Shown here: positions 45,375-54,163 of the stretch, piece after piece
How the letters are laid out: each line of letters starts with the position of its first letter
Numbering within the stretch: the first letter of the stretch is position 1
Source of the DNA: Lachnospiraceae bacterium C1.1
Lineage (GTDB): Bacteria; Bacillota; Clostridia; Lachnospirales; Lachnospiraceae
Reading direction: 5' to 3'
Length of the DNA: 64,000 nucleotides
Assembly (NCBI GenBank): GCA_030434875.1
Contig: JAUISW010000001.1
Coordinates: 2,429,501-2,493,500, forward strand
Position numbers and translations under genes: made by a program
Notes under the pieces: model-generated
The model's input: the letters and a program-made list of their open reading frames with translations, nothing else
Told to the model about the DNA's origin: nothing
Database searches by the model: none

Positions 45375-48300
45375 TCATCTTTGGCGAATTTTTTTCCGCC
45401 TCTTGAATATAAATACTGTAGCAGCCAGCATTGCTGCCGCTCCCGCAGCCTTAAACGGCCAAGTTCCGCCGCCTCCCGTTGAAGGCAGTACATAATTTGT
45501 AGCATCCTTATTTGTAATAGTGACGCTTCCATAGGAATCACCGCTATCCTGGAGCTGCATCTCATAGTCCGGATCAGTGTATTCTGTTCCGTCATAGCTG
45601 TATGTCACCGAATATGTCTTTTTATATGTAGAGTTCTCACTCACACAATAAATATAATCATATCCGTAAGCATCAGTCGGCGGAAGACCTGTAACCTCCG
45701 TAGACCAGTCGTTTGTGGCATTTAACTCTATCGAACCATAGGTTCTCCAGGAATCCTCGGATACGGTCTTGTAAACTACTGTAAGCGTCAACGGACTTGT
45801 ATGACTTTCAGCTGCATCATTTCCCTGGTTATCGAGCCAGACCTTATTAACACTCAGGCTTGCAACCCTGGTATTTATGATCGATACCTGCGAGGTATCT
45901 GCATTAGAGGATAAGGACACTATAGCCTTATCAACCGCCGTTCCATCCGTCTCGTACGCAACAGCATATCCCGAAGGAGCACCTTCAGTTTTAGTATCAA
46001 AATCAGAAAGCTCAACTATCTTATATTCGTTTCCGACCTCAAATCCGGTGAGCGATGACTGGTCACTTGAGTCTTCTAAGTAACCTGTGAGAAGCACCGA
46101 ATCACCTACATATATCTGATTCCTGTCTTTTGCCTCACTATACTCAGTTTCCGTACCGTCAGCACTGATATAGGTTCCCGAAACCTTAATGTATTTTCCG
46201 TTTGTGACATCATAAACCCTGAAATAGAATTTCTCGTCACTCGTGATAATACTCTCTCCGCCCTTAACCTTGGTTACCTTGATCGCACCCGGGCTGTAGA
46301 CGTTGTAGAAAGTAAGAACATCTCCCGAACTATAAGTAAATATATAAGGGTTATTCTTAATATCAGCTGTCGAAGGATCATCTTTAAGTCTTAAACTACA
46401 TTCTGCAAGAACATTTCCGTCCTCATCCTTATATACCTCATCGGCACCCAGATAGAAGAAGTTCTCTCGATAGTCATTACTGTCAGTTTTCATACGGTAG
46501 ATCAGAACACTATCGCCACTAACTACGTAGGTATATTCTTTTCCCCAACTCGTCTTGTCGTCATAGTAAGCCTTTACTTCATCATATAAAGCCGAGCTGC
46601 TGAAATAAGGTATATTTTCTGTCTTATATTTCTTTTCAAACAAGGTTTCCTGCTTGGAGACCGTCACATAAACATAGTAGGAGTTAGTATCGTAGTTTAT
46701 GCTCTTATTATCACCCTGAACCTCTGTGATCTTATAAACATAGGTTCCTTCATAGGTGTAATATATATATCCAAAATTTGCACATGCATAATAGCTTCCA
46801 TTACTGCTTAAAGAAGCATCATTCTTTGATACCGTGATTGTAGTATTCTTCGGCATAGGAATATCTTCTTTGTCAATAGACACAGCATTTATTCCATCCG
46901 AAAGATACGTATCATAGGCATCGACAGCTTCAACTGTAAAGCTGAAGGTCTCACTGTCTTTCCACTTTCCTCCCGAGAAGCATTTATTTACTGAAAGAGG
47001 TGCCAATGGAGTACTGTAATAATTACATACCTGAACAGTCTGCGTATGAGATTTATTATCAACATCCGAATATCCTACCTTGACGTTATCAGGTCCCTTA
47101 TCATCAAAATTATCGAGATCATTTGAAAATACTCTTCTGTAATTCTGACCGCCTACTGCATAAAGGCTTGTAGTTCTCTCATCATCCTCAGTAAGATCAT
47201 ATTTTGTAACACGGCTGTAGCCTGAGGACTCTACCGGAGTCATCTTGTTTTCACTTACATCATAAGTTAAAGTTAATCCGTCTGCTACCTCTTCTACGGT
47301 ATAAACACCTCTGGGCAGATTTTCCACAGTCCACTGGGCACTATTGTTGTAATAAACAGTATAAGTTCCAATCTGCTCATGGCTGTCTGCATCATATTCT
47401 ATAGCTGATGTAGTCGAAGATGACTTTCCTGTGAATCCTGTAAATACAATATAATTGCCATTAGCGTTATTTGTTATCCTGAATTTAACGTTGCTTAGCA
47501 ATGCTGAATCGGTTGCATTTCTGACAAAATCCGATCCAAAGTCATTTACAACCATCTTATGAATACGAAGATTGCCGGTTCCTGATACAGCATTATTAAA
47601 GCTTACTGTATAAGCTGAATCACTGTTCAGGACTCCGGTATTTGTGCAATTTCCATATCCCACAGAGCTGAGCTCTGAACCGTAATAATAATTAACTCCG
47701 TCTATTACAGCTTTACCATCAGCATAACTTACCTGGATACAGATATAATAAACATTGTCATCATAACTGATACCCTCAAGTCCACTGTTTTCCTCAGTCA
47801 CCTTGAAATAAAACTTGATATTATCATATCCTGTTTTTATATATTTACGTGAACTGTACGGGAACTCTATCTCGTCAAAGTATGCCGTTGGATTAGCCTT
47901 TGTAAGTTCAACTGACTGGTTTGAAGATATCGGCTTAACATAGCTCTGATAATCAGAATCCACATTTGTCATCTGATAGAACTCAAGTGTAGCCTTAAAT
48001 TTGTAAGCATCACCATCCGGCCAGTCGTTATCGGTAAATTTCTTTACGGCTCCGAGCTTCACACTTGTGCCGAAGGTTTCATTAAGATCATTCGTAATAG
48101 TCACACGTGCTGTATCACTGTTTGCCGTTCCGTCTGACGCATATACAAGCCTTTCAGAATCGCTGTATGTTGACTCCGTTGTCAGATTTGATGAATACGA
48201 AGGCGTATAGGATGCTTCATTATATGAAACAGCTGAACTTCCGTATGCCCAATCACTACTGGAAATATTTGTAAGATCAGCATCCGGATCGATCTCCGCT

Positions 48301-51300
48301 ATACGATAAACTACATCATAGGTTACATTATTTTTCGATGTAAAGGTCTTTGGCAGATCTTCAAACCTAAGTGTGAAATTACCACTGCTGTCAGTTGTCA
48401 CGGAAACTCCGACCGAATCCGCATCTGTAGTAGATGTCAGTGTTCCCGATGAATTGTAATAATATACCTTTGCAATATTCCAGGATGCCGACGCCGAATC
48501 ATAGTTTAGCTCTGCATACTTATTGTATGTTGCATATTCTCCAAAGCTTCCCTTCTGATTCTTATACTTTGTACACAGACCTATCTTTGCAGTATCCCAT
48601 CTGTACACGCTATTACCGTCATTCCAGATTTTCTTTACTTCAGCATCCGTAGTGTCTGAGTCAGCCTCATTCGTTACATCAACTCTTATTTTTCTTGCTA
48701 TACTTGACAGTGTGAGTTTATGTACTTCTCCGTTTGCACTGGTTCTGTCAAATACATTGGCTATAATACATCCGAAAAGACCGCTTCCCTGTTTTACAGT
48801 TGCGTAAGGCGCTATGATCTGGCCTCCTACAACACCATCCTGTGTTACAGTTCCCTCATAGGGCTGGAAGTTTCCGTCGCTGTCTTTTGTAACGATATTA
48901 TAGATCACATGAGAACTGAGTCTCGAGAACTGGCTCTCCGAGTCCGGATTATAACCGTCTATGACCATCTGGCTTAAGGAATAACTGTCATAATCACTTG
49001 CGTCGATATTTATCAGCAGATATTCCTCATCCGTCTCCGGATACTCTCTTCCGGAAGAATCCTTAAACATGTACTTCACAGCACCATTCACAGCACCATT
49101 TTCTGCCGAAAAAAATCCTGCGTCATGAAGATCCTCTCTCAGATTTCCTGTCGTACTCTTCAGATTGATAACGCTCATGGCATCTTTGCCCGACTGTGCC
49201 CCATTATAGGCATTAGCCAGCTGGGCAGAGAACTTACCGATAGACTTGAGCTCTGTTGAAATATCATCTGTAAAATCTTTTTCAGCTTTTACTATATAAT
49301 TACTAAGATTAGATGAATTTTCAACACTGAATACATTACCCTCGGTGTTAGTTATAGTAACTGCTCCGCCATTATTTGCGCTTGAATCAAATCCTACCGT
49401 ATCTTTTCCAAAATAAGTCATTATCCCGAGATTATTATTGGAAAAGAAATTGTGTCCAAGATTATATACACTTTTAGACGAGATCAGATCGCCGATATAG
49501 TTTGTAAGCAAAGTATTGGAAACCGCATTGCTTCCGTAATCTGATGTTGTGTCATCCGACGTAGTATATTTAACGGTATAATCTCCGTAAGTTCCTTTGT
49601 AAGTTCCTTCATGCCCGATGACGTCACCGTTTTCACCATCCAGCTCATAGATATAGACTATACCCTGAGAAACGCTGTTGAGCGCCCTCCATGTTTTAGG
49701 ATAGTTATCCTCTGTAAGGGTAATGCTGTTCGAACTGTTCGTATTTATGCTGAATGTATCTAATTTATTTCTATCCCTGTCAACAGATGCGAAATAAAAT
49801 ACTCCGTTATCTCCATTTTTTACAGTCTTCGTGACTATTATCTCATCAAGGCTCAGATTCTTATATATTCTCTCGTTAGCATCCAGATATGCCTGATTGC
49901 TCAAGACATCAAAAACACCAACTTTTATATTTCCCTCAAGGTGAGCTCCGCTTATAAATTTATTTGCATAAACAGCAAACTCCGTTGCTTCTCCAAGCCC
50001 CTCTACAACATCATCAATAGTGTAGGAACTTGTTCCTTTCCAGTAATTTGACTGACCATTAGTCGACGTAAATACAAATACAGAGAAAGATTCGGTACTG
50101 AATTCAACAGTTTCGGTTTCGTTTTCGCTTTCTGTTTCGCTTCCGCTGACTTCCGCTGTCGTATCAGTCAGAGTCTCAACTACGATATCATTTGAGCTGA
50201 TCTCTGTTGCTTCCTGCGTTGTCTTAGATTCGCTTTCTTCCTTTACTTCATCTTTTATAGGAAGATGAACAACAACTACATCATCCTCTTCTTCTGCGTA
50301 AATCTCTTCTGTAAGCTGTTTTTTCTTAAATTCCGCACTGATGCTTACAGCACCGTCTTTCGGCTCTATTTCAACTCCGTCACTGATAAAAGCAATATCA
50401 TACATAAGAGTATTGCTCTCTCTATACTGACATGAAACAGATTTTCCGCTGTCCTCTGCTATTGCCTCTGCATTTTCATTAAGTGCATCCATATATGCAT
50501 CATAATTATAGCCTTCCGTATCAGATGTGAGCTCTGTTACTACAAGCTCCGCATCATCCGGAATAGCAGCCGGATCTTTAATGCTTGCCGTTATCTTTAT
50601 CTTACTGTCAGAATATGTATATTCTGTTCTGTTTGCTGAAACACTGTCCTCAGACACAGTTTCTTCATCTGCATTGTTATCTGAAACGCTCTCTTCCGCG
50701 GAATCCTCCGATACTGTCTCATTATCTGAAACTGCTTCCGTTTCTTCCGAAGCCGCACTGTCTTCCGAAACAGACTCTGATGCCTCTGTATCCTCGTTTC
50801 CTGATACGCTGCTCTCAGCTACACCGTCAGTGCTTTCATCTGATGCTGTTGCTGATTCTGTACTGTCTGAAGCGCCTTTCTGGCTGCTTTCAGAGCTCTC
50901 AGTTGATGTTTCTGAAGAGCTTGTATCTGTGCTCTCGGATCCTGATTCACTGCTCTCGGCAGAATCTGACGAACTTTCCTCGGAATTTTCCTCTGCGCTT
51001 TCTTCTGAATCCTCTGATTCTTCATCACTCTCTTCTTCAGAGTCTTCGTTATTTTCTTCTTCCGAATCTTCGCCTTCATCCGAATCCTCTTCGTCTGATT
51101 CATCTACAGCTTCTTCCTGGACTTCCTCATCTCCGCCATCACCGAGAGACATTCCGACCTCATCTGCTGTCTCCTCCGAAACTGCTGTTGCAGGTTTATT
51201 CAGTGCATAAAAAGTGCTTGTCCCTGCTATCAATGCAAGCACAAGTATAACAGCGAGCCATTTTTTATACCTTTCGTGGCTCAATATGTAATTTTTCGCA

Positions 51301-51323
51301 CGCTCAATATCAATCTTACGCAT
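45375..51323 (-). CDS. Giant LPSTG-anchored surface adhesin with Cna B/FctA-like domains
   Basis: 1982 residues from MRKIDIERAK, next to AGAGGG; an ATG at 51347 overlaps the peptidase gene and has no site. N-terminal anchor/signal (WLAVILVLALIAGTSTFYAL), then a very acidic/serine-rich low-complexity stalk (about 60-245, mostly Glu, Asp, Ser), an adhesive head region without clear family, several CnaB-like repeats (VNKVWLDNQGND and others) and an FctA-like pilin domain (FSFTVEAVDAYD, YIYYTYEGTYVYKI, about 1430-1560). It ends LPSTGG, membrane helix, KRRKKIRQR. Likely the tip or a wall adhesin. It is read with the pilin genes. Confidence 0.85.
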   Translation of the reverse strand: MRKIDIERAKNYILSHERYKKWLAVILVLALIAGTSTFYALNKPATAVSEETADEVGMSLGDGGDEEVQEEAVDESDEEDSDEGEDSEEENNEDSEEESDEESEDSEESAEENSEESSSDSAESSESGSESTDTSSSETSTESSESSQKGASDSTESATASDESTDGVAESSVSGNEDTEASESVSEDSAASEETEAVSDNETVSEDSAEESVSDNNADEETVSEDSVSANRTEYTYSDSKIKITASIKDPAAIPDDAELVVTELTSDTEGYNYDAYMDALNENAEAIAEDSGKSVSCQYRESNTLMYDIAFISDGVEIEPKDGAVSISAEFKKKQLTEEIYAEEEDDVVVVHLPIKDEVKEESESKTTQEATEISSNDIVVETLTDTTAEVSGSETESENETETVEFSTESFSVFVFTSTNGQSNYWKGTSSYTIDDVVEGLGEATEFAVYANKFISGAHLEGNIKVGVFDVLSNQAYLDANERIYKNLSLDEIIVTKTVKNGDNGVFYFASVDRDRNKLDTFSINTNSSNSITLTEDNYPKTWRALNSVSQGIVYIYELDGENGDVIGHEGTYKGTYGDYTVKYTTSDDTTSDYGSNAVSNTLLTNYIGDLISSKSVYNLGHNFFSNNNLGIMTYFGKDTVGFDSSANNGGAVTITNTEGNVFSVENSSNLSNYIVKAEKDFTDDISTELKSIGKFSAQLANAYNGAQSGKDAMSVINLKSTTGNLREDLHDAGFFSAENGAVNGAVKYMFKDSSGREYPETDEEYLLINIDASDYDSYSLSQMVIDGYNPDSESQFSRLSSHVIYNIVTKDSDGNFQPYEGTVTQDGVVGGQIIAPYATVKQGSGLFGCIIANVFDRTSANGEVHKLTLSSIARKIRVDVTNEADSDTTDAEVKKIWNDGNSVYRWDTAKIGLCTKYKNQKGSFGEYATYNKYAELNYDSASASWNIAKVYYYNSSGTLTSTTDADSVGVSVTTDSSGNFTLRFEDLPKTFTSKNNVTYDVVYRIAEIDPDADLTNISSSDWAYGSSAVSYNEASYTPSYSSNLTTESTYSDSERLVYASDGTANSDTARVTITNDLNETFGTSVKLGAVKKFTDNDWPDGDAYKFKATLEFYQMTNVDSDYQSYVKPISSNQSVELTKANPTAYFDEIEFPYSSRKYIKTGYDNIKFYFKVTEENSGLEGISYDDNVYYICIQVSYADGKAVIDGVNYYYGSELSSVGYGNCTNTGVLNSDSAYTVSFNNAVSGTGNLRIHKMVVNDFGSDFVRNATDSALLSNVKFRITNNANGNYIVFTGFTGKSSSTTSAIEYDADSHEQIGTYTVYYNNSAQWTVENLPRGVYTVEEVADGLTLTYDVSENKMTPVESSGYSRVTKYDLTEDDERTTSLYAVGGQNYRRVFSNDLDNFDDKGPDNVKVGYSDVDNKSHTQTVQVCNYYSTPLAPLSVNKCFSGGKWKDSETFSFTVEAVDAYDTYLSDGINAVSIDKEDIPMPKNTTITVSKNDASLSSNGSYYACANFGYIYYTYEGTYVYKITEVQGDNKSINYDTNSYYVYVTVSKQETLFEKKYKTENIPYFSSSALYDEVKAYYDDKTSWGKEYTYVVSGDSVLIYRMKTDSNDYRENFFYLGADEVYKDEDGNVLAECSLRLKDDPSTADIKNNPYIFTYSSGDVLTFYNVYSPGAIKVTKVKGGESIITSDEKFYFRVYDVTNGKYIKVSGTYISADGTETEYSEAKDRNQIYVGDSVLLTGYLEDSSDQSSLTGFEVGNEYKIVELSDFDTKTEGAPSGYAVAYETDGTAVDKAIVSLSSNADTSQVSIINTRVASLSVNKVWLDNQGNDAAESHTSPLTLTVVYKTVSEDSWRTYGSIELNATNDWSTEVTGLPPTDAYGYDYIYCVSENSTYKKTYSVTYSYDGTEYTDPDYEMQLQDSGDSYGSVTITNKDATNYVLPSTGGGGTWPFKAAGAAAMLAATVFIFKRRKKIRQR

Positions 51324-51333
51324 ACTTCCCTCT

Positions 51334-51924
51334 TTATAAATTACCAAATACGTTTAAAGGGAACATCCTGAACACTGCTTTACCTATAAGCTGTTCCTCT
51401 GAAACGCATCCAACTGTAGAAGACCTCGAATCGATCGAGACGCTTCTGTGATCGCCCAGCACAAAGTACCTGCTTTCAGGTACCTGATACGGGAAAGTGA
51501 TATCGTAAGGCTCAAGAGACTTTTCTGTTAAATAGTCCTCTTCGAGCTCGACACCATTTACGGTCACATTTCCATTTTCATCTATATTTATCCAGTCACC
51601 CGGATTACCTATAACCCTCTTTATGAGCACCTTATTATTGTAATAAAAGGCAATAAGGTCTCCTGTCTTAAATTTCTTAGTGTTTTGTGCTATTATTATC
51701 TGTCCTGACTCCAGTGAAGGTGACATACTGTCACCCGACACCTTTAAAACAGTTATAAAAAACGTAGATATTAATATAGCTAGTGCAATAACGAAAATAA
51801 GCACAAACATAGTACGCCTGAATATCTTATTATATTCATGCCTGTTATTTTCTCTTGCGAGCTCTTTTTTCAATTCATCTATCGACGGTCTGTAAGCTTG
51901 CTTTTCCTCGTTTTCATTAGGCAT
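51334..51924 (-). CDS. Signal peptidase I (S26), pilus-linked
   Basis: 196 residues. One membrane helix (LIFVIALAILISTFFI), Ser in VSGDSMSPSL, Lys in VLIKRVIG and the family box LGDHRSVSIDSR (His replaces the usual Asn). It has a longer cytosolic N-terminus than the housekeeping enzyme. It overlaps the coiled-coil gene by 8 bp. Dedicated signal peptidases process or help assemble pilins in other Gram-positive pilus loci. Confidence 0.92.
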   Translation of the reverse strand: MPNENEEKQAYRPSIDELKKELARENNRHEYNKIFRRTMFVLIFVIALAILISTFFITVLKVSGDSMSPSLESGQIIIAQNTKKFKTGDLIAFYYNNKVLIKRVIGNPGDWINIDENGNVTVNGVELEEDYLTEKSLEPYDITFPYQVPESRYFVLGDHRSVSIDSRSSTVGCVSEEQLIGKAVFRMFPLNVFGNL

Positions 51925-52441
51925 TGGTCTTCTTCTCCGAATTCAGCGCTTCCTTGCGGATCCTCTCTGCATCGCGCTCTGCGTTTTTAATAATTTCCTC
52001 AGCCTGTTCCTTCAGTTTCTGTTTATATATTGCTATCGATAATTCAGCATCTTTCATTATTCCTGTAAGTGCAAAGGATGCCTCTGCAAGTGACCCTGCA
52101 TGTTTTATCTGTGAAAGCTGATAATCTACCTCGTGCCTGATCTCTTCCTTTTCTCTTTCGAGTCTGGCCTTTAGTCCTTTTATATCTTTATCGAATTTTG
52201 CCTGCTGCTCAGCCTTCTGCTCATTAAATTTGCGCCGCATTTCTGCACGCTCTTCATCGAAATTCTTAAGCATTGCCGCACGTTCTTCCGCCATCTCCCG
52301 CTGAAGTTTCATTTTTTCTTCTGCAAGTTCTGCCTTAAGCTCTTCTTCGTGCTTTCTAGCCGCTTCAGCCTCCTCCGAGAATTCTATCATCAAGTTCAGA
52401 AGCTCACGGCGGTTTAATTTCTTTAAATCGCTGTCTGCCAT
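51917..52441 (-). CDS. Cytoplasmic coiled-coil protein, first gene of the pilus operon
   Basis: 174 residues from MADSDLKKLNRRELL, next to GAGGAT; earlier starts at 52462 have no site. A short N-terminal helix region is followed by a Glu/Lys/Arg-rich coiled coil (about 25-115), a small KHAGSLAEASFALTG segment and a second amphipathic helix. No signal peptide. Similar proteins next to pilus signal peptidases are common in Lachnospiraceae by my recollection, sometimes mislabelled as DNA repair proteins. Function unknown; perhaps it scaffolds secretion or assembly at the membrane. Confidence 0.6.
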   Translation of the reverse strand: MADSDLKKLNRRELLNLMIEFSEEAEAARKHEEELKAELAEEKMKLQREMAEERAAMLKNFDEERAEMRRKFNEQKAEQQAKFDKDIKGLKARLEREKEEIRHEVDYQLSQIKHAGSLAEASFALTGIMKDAELSIAIYKQKLKEQAEEIIKNAERDAERIRKEALNSEKKTNA

Positions 52442-52509
52442 CTTTCCTATCCTCATAACCAAGAAGCTTAATTATAAATATATTAAAATTTATATTTTGC
52501 TCATGGTGC

Positions 52510-52538
52510 TGTACACAACATTTAGTATCTTGTGTACA
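52510..52538. promoter_or_regulatory. Palindrome in the pilus operon leader, possible operator
   Basis: TGTACACAA (52510-52518) and TTGTGTACA (52530-52538) are perfect inverted copies 11 bp apart. They lie about 17-45 bases after the predicted start, so a repressor bound here would block the operon; alternatively an RNA hairpin. Confidence 0.6.
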
Positions 52539-52561
52539 TTTTAACATTAGCGTACTTAGTA

Positions 52562-52590
52562 TGTATACACCTATTGAAAAAAATTGTCAA
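52562..52590 (-). promoter_or_regulatory. Strong sigma-A promoter of the pilus operon
   Basis: On the minus strand TTGACA (52585-52590), a 17-bp spacer and TATACA (52562-52567). It gives a leader of about 115 bases to the coiled-coil gene. Confidence 0.8.
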
Positions 52591-52629
52591 TGCACTTAAT
52601 TTAATGCATGTAGAAAAACACAAAATATA

Positions 52630-52775
52630 GTTACTGTTCACACCTTGCAGGTGCTCACAGTAACTGGATTTGCCCATTTGATGATTGCCTTCGGCAATGG
52701 GGCAAATCCATATTTCCTGACTTATGTTTTCTTACGCTCAGCGCAGCAAGCGCGCAGAGCTGTGTGAACAGTAAC
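52630..52775. repeat. Structured element with 14-bp terminal inverted repeats
   Basis: 146 bp. GTTACTGTTCACAC at 52630-52643 and its exact inverse at 52762-52775. Inside: a 10-bp stem GGATTTGCCC/GGGCAAATCC holding an inner ATTGCC/GGCAAT stem, and a third GC-rich hairpin. The first 8 bases can also pair locally with ACAGTAAC (52657-52664). No frame is convincing. It may be a MITE-like element, a small RNA or both. The rest of the 568-bp gap 52463-53029 holds only the promoter, palindrome and the ilvE terminator. Confidence 0.8.
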
Positions 52776-52964
52776 AAAATATACACACTAAGCGGTTTTA
52801 TGTACTTTTAATTGTGTAAAATGTTTATTATTTAATTTTGATTTAGCACAATTTATTCGTCGGAACGACCGATATTTTCGGACTTTCTCAACTTTTCCTT
52901 ACATTTCAATTATTTTTGTACTTTTTTATGTTTTTTTAAGCAATTTCATTATTCTGTTGATCAT

Positions 52965-53002
52965 ATAAAAAGGAACCCACAATAATGCAGGTTCCTTTTT
53001 GT
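52965..53002. terminator. Intrinsic terminator of ilvE (bidirectional)
   Basis: AAAAAGGAACC pairs with GGTTCCTTTTT around a 12-base loop; T-runs on both strands. Confidence 0.9.
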
Positions 53003-53029
53003 TAAAATATGTTAAATTTACTGACTATG

Positions 53030-54061
53030 TTATTCGATTACATGTACCCATCCTTCGGGTCCTTCGATCTTGCCCATCTGGATTCCTGTAAGTGTATCGT
53101 AAAGCTTCTTGGTCACAGGACCCATCTCATCCATTCCGCTTGGAAGCTTAATGAGCTTGCCATGATCGTCGATAGAGCCAACCGGGCTGATAACAGCTGC
53201 TGTACCACAAAGTCCGCATTCATTAAATGCGCCGTCCTCTACTTCTTTCAAAAGAACTTCTCTCTCTGTTACCTTGCAGCCTAAATATTTCTCGGCTACA
53301 ACGTGAAGGCTTCTTCTTGTGATCGAAGGAAGGATAGAATCTGACTTCGGAATTACAAGATTTCCGTCTGTATCTACGAAAATGAGATTTGCTCCGCCCG
53401 TCTCCTCGATCTTTGTACGTGTTGCAGGATCAAGGTAAAGGTTCTCGTCGTATCCTTCTTTATGTGCTGTAACAATGGCATGAAGGCTCATTGCATAGTT
53501 AAGTCCTGCCTTGATATGACCTGTTCCGTGCGGTGCTGCTCTGTCGAAATCACTGATCTTCAGCTTTACAGGCTTTGCGCCGCCCTTGAAATAAGGACCA
53601 ACAGGAGTTACAAAAATTCTGAACTGATACTCATCTGCCGGCTTAACACCGATTACAGGATTTGAACCGAACATATAAGGTCTGATGTAAAGTGTAGCAC
53701 CTGAACCATAAGGCGGAACCCAGTCAAGGTTAGCCTTAACAACTTCTTCTACAGCCTTTACAAATCTGCCCTCAGGTAATACAGGCATTTCAAGTCTCAG
53801 ACATGAATCATGCATTCTTGCCTCATTTAAATCAGGACGGAAGCAAACTACTCTTCCATCTTCTGTTGTATAGGCCTTAAGACCTTCAAAGCATGACTGT
53901 GAATACTGAAGCACACCTGCACACTCACTAATGACGACCTTATCGTCTCCTGTAATGGCACCGTCATCCCATTTACCATCCTTAAAATTTGAAACGTAAC
54001 GATTGTCGGTCTTCATATAGCCAAAGCCGATGTTTTCCCAGTCAATGTCTTTTTTTGCCAT
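53030..54061 (-). CDS. ilvE: Branched-chain amino acid aminotransferase
   Basis: 343 residues, class IV PLP enzyme. LQYSQSCFEGLKAY, LYIRPYMFGS, GHIKAGLNYAMSLHA (Schiff-base Lys), KIEETGGANLIFV and NECGLCGTAAVISPVG are all family marks of the long-form BCAT. It moves the amino group between glutamate and Leu, Ile or Val. SD AAAGGAAG. It has its own terminator and lies 102 bp after proA. The hairpin at 54092 precedes it. Confidence 0.95.
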   Translation of the reverse strand: MAKKDIDWENIGFGYMKTDNRYVSNFKDGKWDDGAITGDDKVVISECAGVLQYSQSCFEGLKAYTTEDGRVVCFRPDLNEARMHDSCLRLEMPVLPEGRFVKAVEEVVKANLDWVPPYGSGATLYIRPYMFGSNPVIGVKPADEYQFRIFVTPVGPYFKGGAKPVKLKISDFDRAAPHGTGHIKAGLNYAMSLHAIVTAHKEGYDENLYLDPATRTKIEETGGANLIFVDTDGNLVIPKSDSILPSITRRSLHVVAEKYLGCKVTEREVLLKEVEDGAFNECGLCGTAAVISPVGSIDDHGKLIKLPSGMDEMGPVTKKLYDTLTGIQMGKIEGPEGWVHVIE

Positions 54062-54091
54062 TGTTGTTTACTTCCTTTCATTTGATATAGA

Positions 54092-54115
54092 ATGTTTGAA
54101 TTTTAGTTCAAACAT
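54092..54115. repeat. Short palindrome between proA and ilvE
   Basis: ATGTTTGAA and TTCAAACAT, perfect 9-bp arms with a 6-base loop. No T-run follows; it may be an operator or a weak attenuator. Confidence 0.5.
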
Positions 54116-54163
54116 GCGCTTTATTTATTTTATTACTTCAACGCGCAAAAGGCAAGCATATAT

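Noticed and set aside
45287..45595. 102-residue minus-strand frame over the end of the adhesin gene
   Set aside because: It overlaps the C-terminal coding part of the adhesin in another frame and has no recognisable domain.
50527..51250. Long plus-strand frames (over 220 residues, Ser/Leu-rich) opposite the adhesin
   Set aside because: They mirror the repetitive acidic/serine coding region on the minus strand and have no ribosome site or family.
52463..52800. c-di-GMP riboswitch upstream of the pilus operon
   Set aside because: Neither the GEMM core nor its tetraloop pattern is present.
53030..54163. T-box or other leader riboswitch before ilvE
   Set aside because: The 102-bp gap has no T-box (TGGNACCGCG-like) sequence or long leader, only a small palindrome.
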